In this document: positions 1 through 7,716 of the stretch, piece by piece
How the letters are laid out: each line of letters starts with the position of its first letter
Numbering within the stretch: position 1 is the stretch's first letter
Source of the DNA: a virus
Virus record (IMG/VR): IMGVR_UViG_3300049259_000011
Coordinates: 1-43,631 of that record
Length of the DNA stretch: 43,631 nucleotides
Reading direction: 5' to 3' (one strand)
Notes under the pieces: model-generated
What the model was told of the DNA's origin: nothing
What the model saw: only the letters and a program-made list of their open reading frames with translations
The model's database searches: none
Translations under genes and position numbers: made by a program

Positions 1-127
1 GCGGTGTGGCCCCCATGGGGTCATCTTTATATTCTTGGATGGAGTTTAGAACGGGGGTTGGATTGGGAAGCTGCTATCAATCCCTATGAACCCCTAATGC
101 GCCGTAAGCGTTTACTTGACAACACAC
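1..127. repeat. Left copy of 127-bp terminal repeat
   Basis: These 127 bases are identical to the last 127 bases of the window (43505 to 43631). The sequence therefore closes on itself into a circle of 43,504 bp. A repeat of exactly 127 bases fits the k-mer overlap of an assembler better than a biological terminal repeat, so the physical ends of the packaged DNA stay unknown. Confidence 0.97.
11..20. promoter_or_regulatory. CCCCATGGGG palindrome, possible operator
   Basis: A perfect 10-bp palindrome centred at 15/16, with TGG on the left and TCA on the right. It lies in the gene-free control region about 125 bp upstream of the first rightward gene and about 10 bp before an AT-rich TTTATATTC stretch. 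This position suits a repressor or activator site for late rightward transcription. No convincing -35/-10 pair was found beside it. Function is inferred. Confidence 0.3.
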
Positions 128-145
128 CCGTGATAGGCTCCGCAG

Positions 146-337
146 ATGCCGCATGACCCCGCCCGCCCATCCATCCGCGACCCGCGCTTCGCGCGTATGT
201 GTGATCTCATCCGCCTTTCCGACATGGCGCGGCTCAATCCCGCCCGCGTCGACGAATTGCTCGATCGATGTGCCGATCCGATCGTTGAAACACGTAACGA
301 TCAACCATGCGAGCCGCGTGATGGCACGCCGGCTTAG
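146..337 (+). CDS. Small hypothetical protein at start of late arm
   Basis: A 63-residue ORF and the first rightward gene after the control region. It is rich in Arg, Asp and Leu, and residues about 10 to 48 look helical (for example RFARMCDLIRLSDMARLNPA), with no membrane segment. The ATG at 146 follows a weak AGG-containing leader. It overlaps the next gene by 17 bases in another frame. The family is not recognised. Its place just before the small-terminase-like gene could suit a packaging or regulatory helper, but this is only a guess. Confidence 0.6.
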   Translation: MPHDPARPSIRDPRFARMCDLIRLSDMARLNPARVDELLDRCADPIVETRNDQPCEPRDGTPA

Positions 338-866
338 CCTGGATCAGATATTCCCGCCGATGGCGCGGGAGGATGATGTTGTCGTGCCGTTGCGGCGGAA
401 TCATCCGAATATGGATGCAAATTTCAAAGGAACCAATCGCGGGTCGGGGCATCGTCGATCAGGCAATCGCCCATCAATCGCTAGGATGCGTACAATCCTA
501 TCTCTCGAAATCCGCGGGGTGCCTCGTGTCCAAATTGCAGATAGTCTAGGCATCACACAAGCAACAGTGTGTCGTCTTGCGCGCCGACCCGAATACGAGA
601 AAATGCGTGAAGACGTAATGATGCATTGGGACGGCGAATTCCTCGCGATGAAGCCGCTTGCATTCACCGCGCTTCGCAACGGGTTAACGTCGAGTGAGGA
701 AAGCGTTGCGCTCAAAGCGTCGGATCAATGGTTCCGCGCCGCCGGGTTCGGGGGATATTCCAAATCCCCGCCGGTTGATAAATCCGTCACGGCTGAAGAT
801 GTCGTCCGTGAACTCATGGGTATTCAAGTCAACATCAGTGTGAATGTGAACAACGATGGCGATTGA
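321..866 (+). CDS. terS: Putative terminase small subunit
   Basis: About 181 residues when started at the ATG at 321. The same frame stays open back to 153, but that stretch overlaps the preceding gene and reads like an out-of-frame shadow. A helix-turn-helix lies around residues 60 to 80, with GVPRVQIADSLGITQATVCR as its core. Beyond it is a helical segment with ALRNGLTSSEESVALKASDQ, the oligomerisation-type region common in small terminases, then a polar tail. Small terminases recognise phage DNA and hand it to the large subunit. Here six or so lysis-like genes lie between this gene and the large terminase. A transcription regulator is the main alternative. Confidence 0.6.
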   Translation: MARRLSLDQIFPPMAREDDVVVPLRRNHPNMDANFKGTNRGSGHRRSGNRPSIARMRTILSLEIRGVPRVQIADSLGITQATVCRLARRPEYEKMREDVMMHWDGEFLAMKPLAFTALRNGLTSSEESVALKASDQWFRAAGFGGYSKSPPVDKSVTAEDVVRELMGIQVNISVNVNNDGD

Positions 867-869
867 GAC

Positions 870-1202
870 GTGGGCACAGCGGAGGATATTCGCCTCGCCG
901 TCGAGATATTCGGTGCGATTCTCATGCCGATTCTCGTTTGGCAAATCACCCGTCAAGACCGCGATCGGCGCGAACGGTTCAAACACCTTGATGAATGTAT
1001 TGATGCGACACGGAAAGAAGTTATCCGCCTCAACAATCAAATCGCCGGCACTGGCGTCACGCGCGCCGATCTCGAACGTATGCAGATCGGCCTCCGCGCC
1101 GAAATCGGCATGGAACGTTTGGAACGTGAACGATCATCCAACGGATTGCATGATCGCCTCATGCGCCTCGAAGACATTCAACTAAGGCATCGTGAACCAT
1201 GA
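870..1202 (+). CDS. Membrane-anchored coiled-coil protein (lysis-type)
   Basis: 110 residues from a GTG start three bases after the small-terminase-like gene. One hydrophobic helix lies near residues 8 to 27 (IRLAVEIFGAILMPILVWQI). A highly charged helical region follows with heptad-like spacing (RRERFKHLDECIDATRKEV and ERMQIGLRAEIGMERLERER). An N-terminal membrane anchor plus a long coiled coil is the shape of an inner-membrane spanin or of DUF2730-like phage proteins. The stop overlaps the start of the holin-like gene (ATGA), so the two are probably co-translated. A role in lysis is inferred from topology and neighbours. Confidence 0.6.
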   Translation: MGTAEDIRLAVEIFGAILMPILVWQITRQDRDRRERFKHLDECIDATRKEVIRLNNQIAGTGVTRADLERMQIGLRAEIGMERLERERSSNGLHDRLMRLEDIQLRHREP

Positions 1203-1519
1203 ACGACATCCATCCGAAGGTATCGATCCCCGTGATGGCGGGGGCATTGGTCGGCGTCGGCATGTATGAATGCAAACGTCATGGGATTGAAATCGATGCC
1301 GTCGAGGGGGGATTCATCACAACTATCGTGATGGGTATGCTCGGCTTTATCGTGCCGTCGAACGATCAACCTGATGTCGTGAGCGTTCCGCCGGGATCGA
1401 CGGCGTTGGTTGAGACACCGGCCGTGGCCGTTGCTCCCCAAACCTCCGTCATCCGTGAACGCGCCGATGACGATCTCGGCATTCCTCCGCAGCCCGTTCC
1501 CCAACATCCAACGGTGTAA
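1199..1519 (+). CDS. Holin-like membrane protein
   Basis: 106 residues. Two hydrophobic stretches near residues 10 to 22 (VSIPVMAGALVGVGMY) and 39 to 52 (FITTIVMGMLGFIVP) are separated by a short charged loop. A long, Pro- and Val-rich, polar C-terminal tail follows. Holins are small proteins with one to three membrane segments that form lesions in the inner membrane at lysis. The start overlaps the previous stop by four bases. Holins are too diverse for a firm call from sequence alone, so this rests on topology and its place between a spanin-like protein and a lipoprotein. Confidence 0.5.
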   Translation: MNDIHPKVSIPVMAGALVGVGMYECKRHGIEIDAVEGGFITTIVMGMLGFIVPSNDQPDVVSVPPGSTALVETPAVAVAPQTSVIRERADDDLGIPPQPVPQHPTV

Positions 1520-1522
1520 CCC

Positions 1523-2218
1523 ATGCCCGACCCGATCATCGTGATTGTGAATGCATCGCATATCGTGACGGATGAAGTCGTCAGCCAATGGGCGATCGAC
1601 ATCCAACGTCAGGTAACTGAGGATTTCGCGCCGGTTTGGGGGCGCGGGGCGCAGATCGAATTCAAACCATGGCAGACGTGGCAAACAGCCACGCGTGAAG
1701 GGGTCTGGCCTGTCTACATCAACAAACATTCAACCGATCCAACGGCGCTTGGCTGGCACGACAACGCCGGCAATCAAATCATGGGGCGCGTGTTTGTCGG
1801 AGATTGTGTGGCAGAGGGGATCGAACCATCCATCGATCTATCACACGAAGTTCTCGAAATCATCGGCGATCCCGACGTGCGACAAACTCAAACCCTCGCC
1901 GACGGGCGGGTTGCCGCTCTCGAAATGTGCGATCCCGTCGAAGACGACATATATGGATATATCAAAGGGCAGACGAAAGTGTCGGATTTCGTTCTGCCGC
2001 AGTATTTCCGATCCATCGCCGGACCAACCAATGTCTCTCGGTTCGATTTCATGGGGCATCTATCCGGCCCGTGCCCCGCCCTCACATCCGGCGGATATCA
2101 ATCTCTCTACGTGAGTGGTGCGTGGACACAAATCATGGCTCGTAACATCCATGGCAACTTCAGCCATCGCGCGTTACGTCATGGCCGTTCATTCCGCCGC
2201 ATCATGGGAAAGGGTTGA
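1523..2218 (+). CDS. Zincin-like conserved protein with SHEVLE motif
   Basis: 231 residues with no signal peptide. The centre carries IDLSHEVLEIIGDPDV (about residues 105 to 120), which resembles a zinc-protease HExxE/H helix, followed by ALEMCDPVEDDIYGY and VSDFVLPQYF. I recognise this motif order (SHE-LE-DP, then CDPVE, then VSDF) from uncharacterised bacterial and phage proteins. I know of no firm function. The last 35 residues are basic. It sits between the holin-like gene and the lipoprotein gene, so a role in cell-wall or envelope breakdown is possible. Equally it could be a host-acting protease. Whether the histidine and glutamates truly bind metal cannot be judged here. Confidence 0.55.
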   Translation: MPDPIIVIVNASHIVTDEVVSQWAIDIQRQVTEDFAPVWGRGAQIEFKPWQTWQTATREGVWPVYINKHSTDPTALGWHDNAGNQIMGRVFVGDCVAEGIEPSIDLSHEVLEIIGDPDVRQTQTLADGRVAALEMCDPVEDDIYGYIKGQTKVSDFVLPQYFRSIAGPTNVSRFDFMGHLSGPCPALTSGGYQSLYVSGAWTQIMARNIHGNFSHRALRHGRSFRRIMGKG

Positions 2219-2221
2219 TCC

Positions 2222-2728
2222 ATGCTTCGCAGACAGTTCCTCGCATCAACGGCGTTGATTCCGCTCGGCGCGTGCGGTGGTATCTCCTTTCCCGCGATTG
2301 TGTCAACCGTCGATCCCGCGCTCGGCAAAGCTATTGGCTATATCGATGCGATCTCCACTGGATTGACCGACCTATTGCCCAGATTGCAGAAATTGATCCC
2401 GTCCGCCGCCGAACTCGCATCGATCGAGAAATGGATCGGAATCGTCGTTGACGGCGGTAAACAAATCGCGTCGGTTTCGAGCCTCAGTGGCGGCGCGTCC
2501 GTCGCGCAAACGATCCTGTCGGCGGTGGGATCGATCCTCAACACCGTGGGTATTGCATTACCCCCGCCATACAATCTTATCATCCCCGCCGTGACTGCGG
2601 TGTTACCCGGTATTGCGACGATCTTCGGCATTCCGATGCCCTCGATGACTCGCCATGTCGCGGCGTCTGTGATCTCTCCCGACGCCGGCGTGGCAATGCT
2701 CCGTGACATCCATGCGCGCCCGCGATAA
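2222..2728 (+). CDS. Putative lipoprotein with lipobox
   Basis: 168 residues. The N-terminus MLRRQFLASTALIPLGACGG is a classic lipoprotein signal: positive start, hydrophobic core and an L-G-A-C lipobox with Cys18 as the acylated residue. The twin arginine before the core also resembles a Tat signal. The mature part is hydrophobic and rich in Ala, Ile, Gly and Pro, with two long apolar segments in the second half (AQTILSAVGSILNTVGIALP and YNLIIPAVTAVLPGIATIFG). In this cluster it could be an outer-membrane spanin partner or a superinfection-exclusion lipoprotein. Normal o-spanins are shorter and Pro-rich, so exclusion fits as well as lysis. Confidence 0.6.
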   Translation: MLRRQFLASTALIPLGACGGISFPAIVSTVDPALGKAIGYIDAISTGLTDLLPRLQKLIPSAAELASIEKWIGIVVDGGKQIASVSSLSGGASVAQTILSAVGSILNTVGIALPPPYNLIIPAVTAVLPGIATIFGIPMPSMTRHVAASVISPDAGVAMLRDIHARPR

Positions 2729-2846
2729 ACGTGGCCGATTCATCCGACGACCGTGGTTCTCTGCCGTTGAGATGTCTGTGGTCTGCGCATTGCTTTTGCT
2801 CGCGGGCATTTTGATCTGGGCATTCTATACATATCCAATGAGGTAA
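2712..2846 (+). CDS. 44-residue single-span membrane protein
   Basis: An ATG at 2712, inside the end of the lipoprotein gene, opens a frame of 44 codons ending at TAA 2844-2846. The first 13 residues are strongly basic (MRARDKRGRFIRR). One clear membrane segment follows near residues 20 to 38 (MSVVCALLLLAGILIWAFY) and a short outer tail. This positive-inside arrangement predicts the N-terminus in the cytoplasm. It fills an otherwise empty gap between coding genes and sits in the lysis-like cluster, so a holin partner or antiholin is possible. Confidence 0.55.
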   Translation: MRARDKRGRFIRRPWFSAVEMSVVCALLLLAGILIWAFYTYPMR

Positions 2847-2852
2847 TGATCT

Positions 2853-3227
2853 ATGGCCGCGGCGATCAAACGTCTCACATCGATCAATCGCAACGACGGC
2901 GTTCAAGTCGCTGGGTTGGTTCAAGCCGCGCAATGGTGCGATGCGCTAGTGCTTGTTGCGGCCACGGCTCAAACCTACAATTTTCCCACGGATGCCAATG
3001 GCAACAAAGCCCGCATGTTTCGTATCAACGCTCTCGGCGGCGATATCTGGATCAACTTCCAAGGTGTGACGGCTGTTGTGCCAGTGGCGAATACAATCAC
3101 GGGGGCCGGGTCGATCTTGTTCAAAACATCCCTCGGCCCAGCCTTCTTCGTCGCGCCGGATGTAATTACATCTATGTCGCTCATCTCCACCCCCGGCACA
3201 ACGATCTCAATCGAAGCGTGGTCGTAA
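2853..3227 (+). CDS. Hypothetical beta-rich protein
   Basis: 124 residues, started at ATG 2853 with GAGG about nine bases upstream. The sequence is rich in Val, Thr, Ala and Gly with alternating polar and apolar residues (FRINALGGDIWINFQGVTA), which suggests a small beta-sandwich. No signal peptide, membrane helix or catalytic motif is seen. It lies directly before the beta-helix protein and may be a virion or fibre-associated protein. Its general look resembles the small beta protein at 12495, but I could not align the two by eye. Confidence 0.65.
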   Translation: MAAAIKRLTSINRNDGVQVAGLVQAAQWCDALVLVAATAQTYNFPTDANGNKARMFRINALGGDIWINFQGVTAVVPVANTITGAGSILFKTSLGPAFFVAPDVITSMSLISTPGTTISIEAWS

Positions 3228-3231
3228 TCCA

Positions 3232-4842
3232 ATGCAGAAGATTGCTTTCCTCGGAGTGTTGATTGGGGCCGCATTATCTGCGACGAATGCGTTTGCCGCT
3301 CCGACCGCAACGACAATCCCATACGTCGCGAACAACGGGGCGTTGAAATCCCTCCCAACAACGCAATACAAATCCGGTGTGATGCGGTTGGGTTTCGTGA
3401 ATCCCGGCGACAGCAATCGCATTCTGTTTATCCCATCGAACTCGCCATGTACATTGCACGGTGGTACGGGAGACAATGGATCGCAAGTTCCTGGCATCAA
3501 TGGCAAGTGTTGGCTTGGCGTCTTTCCGATCGGCATATACGACGTAACAGCGTTCGGCGCGGATAAAACCGGCGGGGTTGATTCAGTCGTCAACATCCAA
3601 GATGCGGTGAATGCAGCTAGCGGCGGCGGCCAAGTCTATTTCCCCGCCGGATTTTACAAGCAATGCGGAGTTGTTAGCAGCACTGCGCCCGTCGATTTGA
3701 GGGGTGCGGGCAGTGGCGCGGGGCCGGGCTTAGTCCTCCCGCGCACGAGTATTCGTCTCTGTGGCGCAACGCAAGGCGGCTACCATATCACGGCGGGCTA
3801 TCGGTCGTTGTTCGACGGCTTCAACATGACTAGCCTCGTGCCGCAAACCGCCGGCGTCGGTATCCTACTCGACACAACCACAACCGTCGTCGCATCTCAA
3901 TCATTGTTCCGTGACTTATCGTTTGGCAACAGCTACACAACAACCAATCTATACAATCCAATCCAAGTCATCACGCCGAATTATCCTGATTTCCACAACA
4001 TATATTGCCAAGGATGGGTACTCGCATGTGTCAGCGAAACAACTGTCTCTGGCACGGAAGGTTCCGGTGGATACTTCGCGCATAATCACTTCTTCGGTGA
4101 TCCGGCCAACACCAGCCAAGGCCCACCGATCTACAGTGAAGTCGGCTACACCGATGTTCACGACAACGAAATCCTCGCCGGTAGCATTGGCGTTCAATTC
4201 GCCATCAAGAACCACGGCGGCGGTTGGATCAAAGTCCACGACAACACAATCGAAAACAGTCGAATCGCATCTATCGACCTGACATCGCAAGATGGCAGCA
4301 CACTCTCGAATATTATGTTACAGAACAACGAACTATCGAACCTTCTCTACACGTCGGCGTTTGCCGGCCATTTCATGATTCATGAATATCTCGTTGGCGG
4401 CGTCGCACAGAAGAACATATTCAATGACATTCACATCGAAGGAAATTCGCTGACTTCGAGCTTGCCCGTTAATGCGAAATATATGTGGATTCAAACGGGC
4501 AACGGCATCAACATTGCGAACAACAATGTCCGTGATATCGGCGTCGCTAATCCAGTCGCATTCCAAATCACGGGTCTTACCAGCAATGCGGGATATTCCG
4601 GCCCAATCGCCGTTAGTGACAACGGAGTTCTCGGTACAACCAACAAATACGCATTGCAAAACACAACGCCGGTGATTGTACGTGATATGATAAATGGATT
4701 GACAGTCGCACAATTGCCCGCGGCTGGCCCTGGATCGCAAATCTATGTATCAAACGGAACATTGGGAAGTTCCCCGTGTGTCGGCGGGGGCGTCGGTACA
4801 GTTGCATTTCTACTCGGTTCCGGCGCTTGGAAGTGTTTCTAA
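3232..4842 (+). CDS. Pectate-lyase-type beta-helix protein with signal peptide
   Basis: 536 residues. Residues 1 to about 23 form a Sec signal peptide (basic start, core AFLGVLIGAALSA, cleavage site near AFA-AP). Residue 100 onwards shows the entry signature of right-handed parallel beta-helix tailspikes: YDVTAFGADKTGGVDS, then NIQDAVNAASGGGQVYFPAG. Many Asn/Asp-rich rungs follow (for example YTDVHDNEILAGSIGV and NGINIANNNVRDIG). The C-terminus GGGVGTVAFLLGSGAWKCF resembles endings of phage fibre proteins. Such proteins usually bind or cleave surface polysaccharide. A signal peptide is unusual for a virion spike, so it may instead be a secreted depolymerase. It lies just upstream of the large terminase rather than with the tail genes. 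Confidence 0.7.
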   Translation: MQKIAFLGVLIGAALSATNAFAAPTATTIPYVANNGALKSLPTTQYKSGVMRLGFVNPGDSNRILFIPSNSPCTLHGGTGDNGSQVPGINGKCWLGVFPIGIYDVTAFGADKTGGVDSVVNIQDAVNAASGGGQVYFPAGFYKQCGVVSSTAPVDLRGAGSGAGPGLVLPRTSIRLCGATQGGYHITAGYRSLFDGFNMTSLVPQTAGVGILLDTTTTVVASQSLFRDLSFGNSYTTTNLYNPIQVITPNYPDFHNIYCQGWVLACVSETTVSGTEGSGGYFAHNHFFGDPANTSQGPPIYSEVGYTDVHDNEILAGSIGVQFAIKNHGGGWIKVHDNTIENSRIASIDLTSQDGSTLSNIMLQNNELSNLLYTSAFAGHFMIHEYLVGGVAQKNIFNDIHIEGNSLTSSLPVNAKYMWIQTGNGINIANNNVRDIGVANPVAFQITGLTSNAGYSGPIAVSDNGVLGTTNKYALQNTTPVIVRDMINGLTVAQLPAAGPGSQIYVSNGTLGSSPCVGGGVGTVAFLLGSGAWKCF

Positions 4843-4846
4843 CCCG

Positions 4847-6421
4847 ATGCCATCTCCGTTTCGCCCTGTCATCGAGAATATGTTTTCCATCGTGAACAAA
4901 GATGGAGTCACGGTTCCGTTCAAGCTGAATGCGATTCAATCCCGTCTGGATCAAGAATGGTCTCGACGCATCATCGTACCAAAAGCCCGTCAAGGCGGTA
5001 TATCAACCTATGTGATCGGTCGATATACGGCCAAATGTCTCGGCGTGGATAATCGTCGATGCGTGATCGTGTCGCACGAAGCCGACGCGACAAAGCGCCT
5101 CCTCGACAAATCACATTTCATCCTCGAACATCTGCGTATCCCTCAACGCCCCGTGCTGAAACGTTCATCCCGGAACGAAATCACGTTCGAGAAAACTAAT
5201 TCCACGATCTGGATTGGAACAGCCGGTGCCCACAACTTTGGACATGGCGACACTATCACCGATCTGCATCTTTCCGAACCTTCAAGATATGATGATCCCG
5301 ATAACATCGTCAAGGGATTGTTTCCCGCCGCCGAGCGTGGCGAGATCATTGCGGAATCTACAGGTAACGGTGTCGGCAATTGGTATCATCGACAGTGCGT
5401 TCGCGCCCGCGAAGGCCACGGATTTAAGTTGTTCTTTGTTCCGTGGACAGATATGCCGGAGTATTCCATGCCGGTTGATGACACGGCCGCTTTCATCCGA
5501 TCTTTGGATCATGACATGGGCGAGCCGGATTTACTGGCCGCCGGCGTCACCGTTCCTCAGCTTGCATGGCGACGCGAACGTCTCAACATCGATTTCGAGC
5601 GCGATCTAATCGCGTTCCGCGAAGCTTATCCATTCACCTTTGACGAATGCTTTCAAACAACCGGATATGGATTCTTCCAATCTGTATTGTATGCGGAAAC
5701 CGATCTATGGGGGCGTGAAGATGCCCATCTCTGGCGACTGGCAGATCATCCTAAGCCTGGGCTGTCGTATGTCTGTGGCGTTGACCCTGCTGGTGGGAAC
5801 GGTGGCAACAACTCGGTCGCGGAAGTGTTCTGCCTCGAAACGCGCGAACAAGTCGCCGAATTCGCCACCAACCGATTCGAACCCCCCGACTTCGCAGATG
5901 CAACTGCCGTTCTGTGTCGACGCTTCAACCACGCCTACGTCAACATCGAACGCAACAACCACGGATTGACATTCATCGCGAGATTCGTTGATCGATACCC
6001 ACGGTGGTTGATTCATCGAAACACAAACACAGCGCATGTCACTCAAGATGTGATGGTGCGGCTGGCGGATTATGGCACGATGACCGGACCGGCGAATCGT
6101 GGCGTCATGCTCGGCATGGCACGAGATATGCTTCGCACGCAATTTACAATCCATTCTCCATTGTTGAAATCTGAACTCGCCACGGTCGTCGAAAAAGCTG
6201 ATGGCAAGATCGAGGCTGAAATTGGATGTCTTGACGATCGAGTGTTCGCCACAATCATGGCGATGATGTGCCTCGAACGCGCCGGCGTAATGTTGACCGA
6301 CCCTGCCACGGCGAAATACGATGATCCAAACGCGCCGGTCGATCCATTCTCATGGGAATCGATCTTCGGCGAACGATACGCCGGGCCGGATGGCATTCCG
6401 ATCTCGGATCGGTTCCGTTGA
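4847..6421 (+). CDS. terL: Terminase large subunit
   Basis: 524 residues from ATG 4847, four bases after the preceding stop. The open frame back to 4745 only overlaps that gene. The N-terminal ATPase shows an adapted Walker A (PKARQGGISTY, about residue 45) and a Walker B-type stretch ending in an acidic residue (TDLHLSEPSRYDD). The C-terminal RNase H-like nuclease keeps its acids: Asp in CGVDPAGGNGGNNSVAE, Glu in VNIERNNHGL and Asp in AEIGCLDDRVFATIMAM. It is the motor that pumps DNA through the portal and cuts the concatemer. The length is normal for the family. Its stop shares one base with the next start (TGATG), so the following ATP-grasp gene is probably translated with it. Confidence 0.92.
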   Translation: MPSPFRPVIENMFSIVNKDGVTVPFKLNAIQSRLDQEWSRRIIVPKARQGGISTYVIGRYTAKCLGVDNRRCVIVSHEADATKRLLDKSHFILEHLRIPQRPVLKRSSRNEITFEKTNSTIWIGTAGAHNFGHGDTITDLHLSEPSRYDDPDNIVKGLFPAAERGEIIAESTGNGVGNWYHRQCVRAREGHGFKLFFVPWTDMPEYSMPVDDTAAFIRSLDHDMGEPDLLAAGVTVPQLAWRRERLNIDFERDLIAFREAYPFTFDECFQTTGYGFFQSVLYAETDLWGREDAHLWRLADHPKPGLSYVCGVDPAGGNGGNNSVAEVFCLETREQVAEFATNRFEPPDFADATAVLCRRFNHAYVNIERNNHGLTFIARFVDRYPRWLIHRNTNTAHVTQDVMVRLADYGTMTGPANRGVMLGMARDMLRTQFTIHSPLLKSELATVVEKADGKIEAEIGCLDDRVFATIMAMMCLERAGVMLTDPATAKYDDPNAPVDPFSWESIFGERYAGPDGIPISDRFR

Positions 6422-7701
6422 TGCGCGTTCTCGTCATGGGCAAAGAAGGCGATGGGTTCGGCATCGCACAACGCATGGCACTCGAAGGACATGATGTGGA
6501 TGTGTTCTGTGCGGATAAGCGATTTCGTCGGGCGTTGCGCGGGATTGTCAATCGCGTGCCGGCGTGGCCCGGCCCCGCGCGTCGGGCGGACCTTATCATA
6601 TGTGATTGCGTCGGAATGGGTCGATACGAATCGATCATGCGCGATCTAGCCAAACCCTCGATCGGATTCAGCGCCATATGCGACAAGATCGAACTTGATC
6701 GCGTGCTTGGTATGGATATGTTCCGCCGGGCGGGCATTTCGATCCCCGAAACACACGAATTCAAATCAGTTGCCGAGGCGGAATCAATCCCCGGCAAAGT
6801 TGGATGGGGCGACGGATGGGTAGTGAAAGCGAGCGGGAACATCTCGACGGCGAAAACGATGGTCGTCAAGGACGAAACATTGTGGCCGTCCGCGATCCGT
6901 CAGTTGCCCTCCCCGTCGAGTGGCATTCTCCAACGGATTATCGATGGAGTGGAAATTTCCACGGAGGGGTGGTTCAATGGCACCCGTTTCATCCTGCCGT
7001 TCAACCACACGTTCGAGGAGAAACGGTTTCTGACGGGGAACCTCGGATGCAACACAGGTTGCATGGGGAACGTGGTGATAGCGAGTCAGTCCAATCGCCT
7101 GACCAAAGCCACGGTCGAACGGATGACCGAGTTCCTTCGCATGATCGATTATCACGGGCCGTTCGACATAAACTGTATTGTCAACGAAAGCGGCGCATAC
7201 GCGCTTGAAGCGACATCGCGGATGGGATACGACGCGGCCGAGGCGATGTTTGAGGGTTTGGATGAACCCGTGGCCGAATTCTTGTATGATGTCGCCGTCG
7301 GCAAGAAGAAAACCATGAACCTGACGGATGATACGATGATTGCCGTGAGGTTGTCAATTCCGCCATGGCCGGCACGCAAACCCGATCACACGTCATTCGG
7401 TGAGCCGATCCGCGGCATCAACGATCGATCGCTTCCACATCTGTTTCTAACCGATGTGATGAAGGATGGCGAAGATTATGTCACGGCTGGAGGCGACGGC
7501 GTGTTGCTCAAAGCCACGGCTATCGGCCGCATGTCTCCCGCCAAAGACGCGAAATACAAAGATGACTACACATACGAAGCCCGGCGGCGCGTGTATCGAA
7601 CGCTGGATGGGATCGACGTCGCATCCAAGCAATATCGCACGGATGTCGGGATGCGTGTGAACGGTGACATCGCGAAGCTGAAATCCTGGGGATGGATTTG
7701 A
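6421..7701 (+). CDS. PurD-like ATP-grasp ligase
   Basis: 426 residues from ATG 6421, overlapping the terminase stop as TGATG. The order matches glycinamide ribonucleotide synthetase (PurD): a Rossmann-like N-terminal domain (MRVLVMGKEGDGFGIAQRM), then an ATP-grasp core with a nucleotide-binding lysine in WVVKASGNIST and a second strand QRIIDGVEISTEGWF. The PurD-type loop reads KRFLTGNLGCNTGCMGN, compared with a normal D-T-G-P-N-T-G-G-M-G. Near the end, where PurD has its N-R-F-G-D-P-E-T-Q motif, this protein has LEATSRMGYDAAEAM, so the metal/substrate end is altered. Purine synthesis genes are absent around it. The substrate is unknown; nucleotide, DNA or protein modification are all possible. 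Confidence 0.8.
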   Translation: MRVLVMGKEGDGFGIAQRMALEGHDVDVFCADKRFRRALRGIVNRVPAWPGPARRADLIICDCVGMGRYESIMRDLAKPSIGFSAICDKIELDRVLGMDMFRRAGISIPETHEFKSVAEAESIPGKVGWGDGWVVKASGNISTAKTMVVKDETLWPSAIRQLPSPSSGILQRIIDGVEISTEGWFNGTRFILPFNHTFEEKRFLTGNLGCNTGCMGNVVIASQSNRLTKATVERMTEFLRMIDYHGPFDINCIVNESGAYALEATSRMGYDAAEAMFEGLDEPVAEFLYDVAVGKKKTMNLTDDTMIAVRLSIPPWPARKPDHTSFGEPIRGINDRSLPHLFLTDVMKDGEDYVTAGGDGVLLKATAIGRMSPAKDAKYKDDYTYEARRRVYRTLDGIDVASKQYRTDVGMRVNGDIAKLKSWGWI

Positions 7702-7716
7702 ATCGGGAGCTGAATC

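Noticed and set aside
116-136. TTGACA at 116-121 as the -35 box of a late promoter
   Set aside because: A perfect -35 hexamer, but the nearest -10-like sequence (TGATAG) is only nine bases away, and nothing suitable lies at 16 to 18 bases.
6421-7701. Diaminopurine (Z-genome) system
   Set aside because: PurD-like and MazG-like proteins are present, but no PurZ, DatZ or other required gene is recognised.
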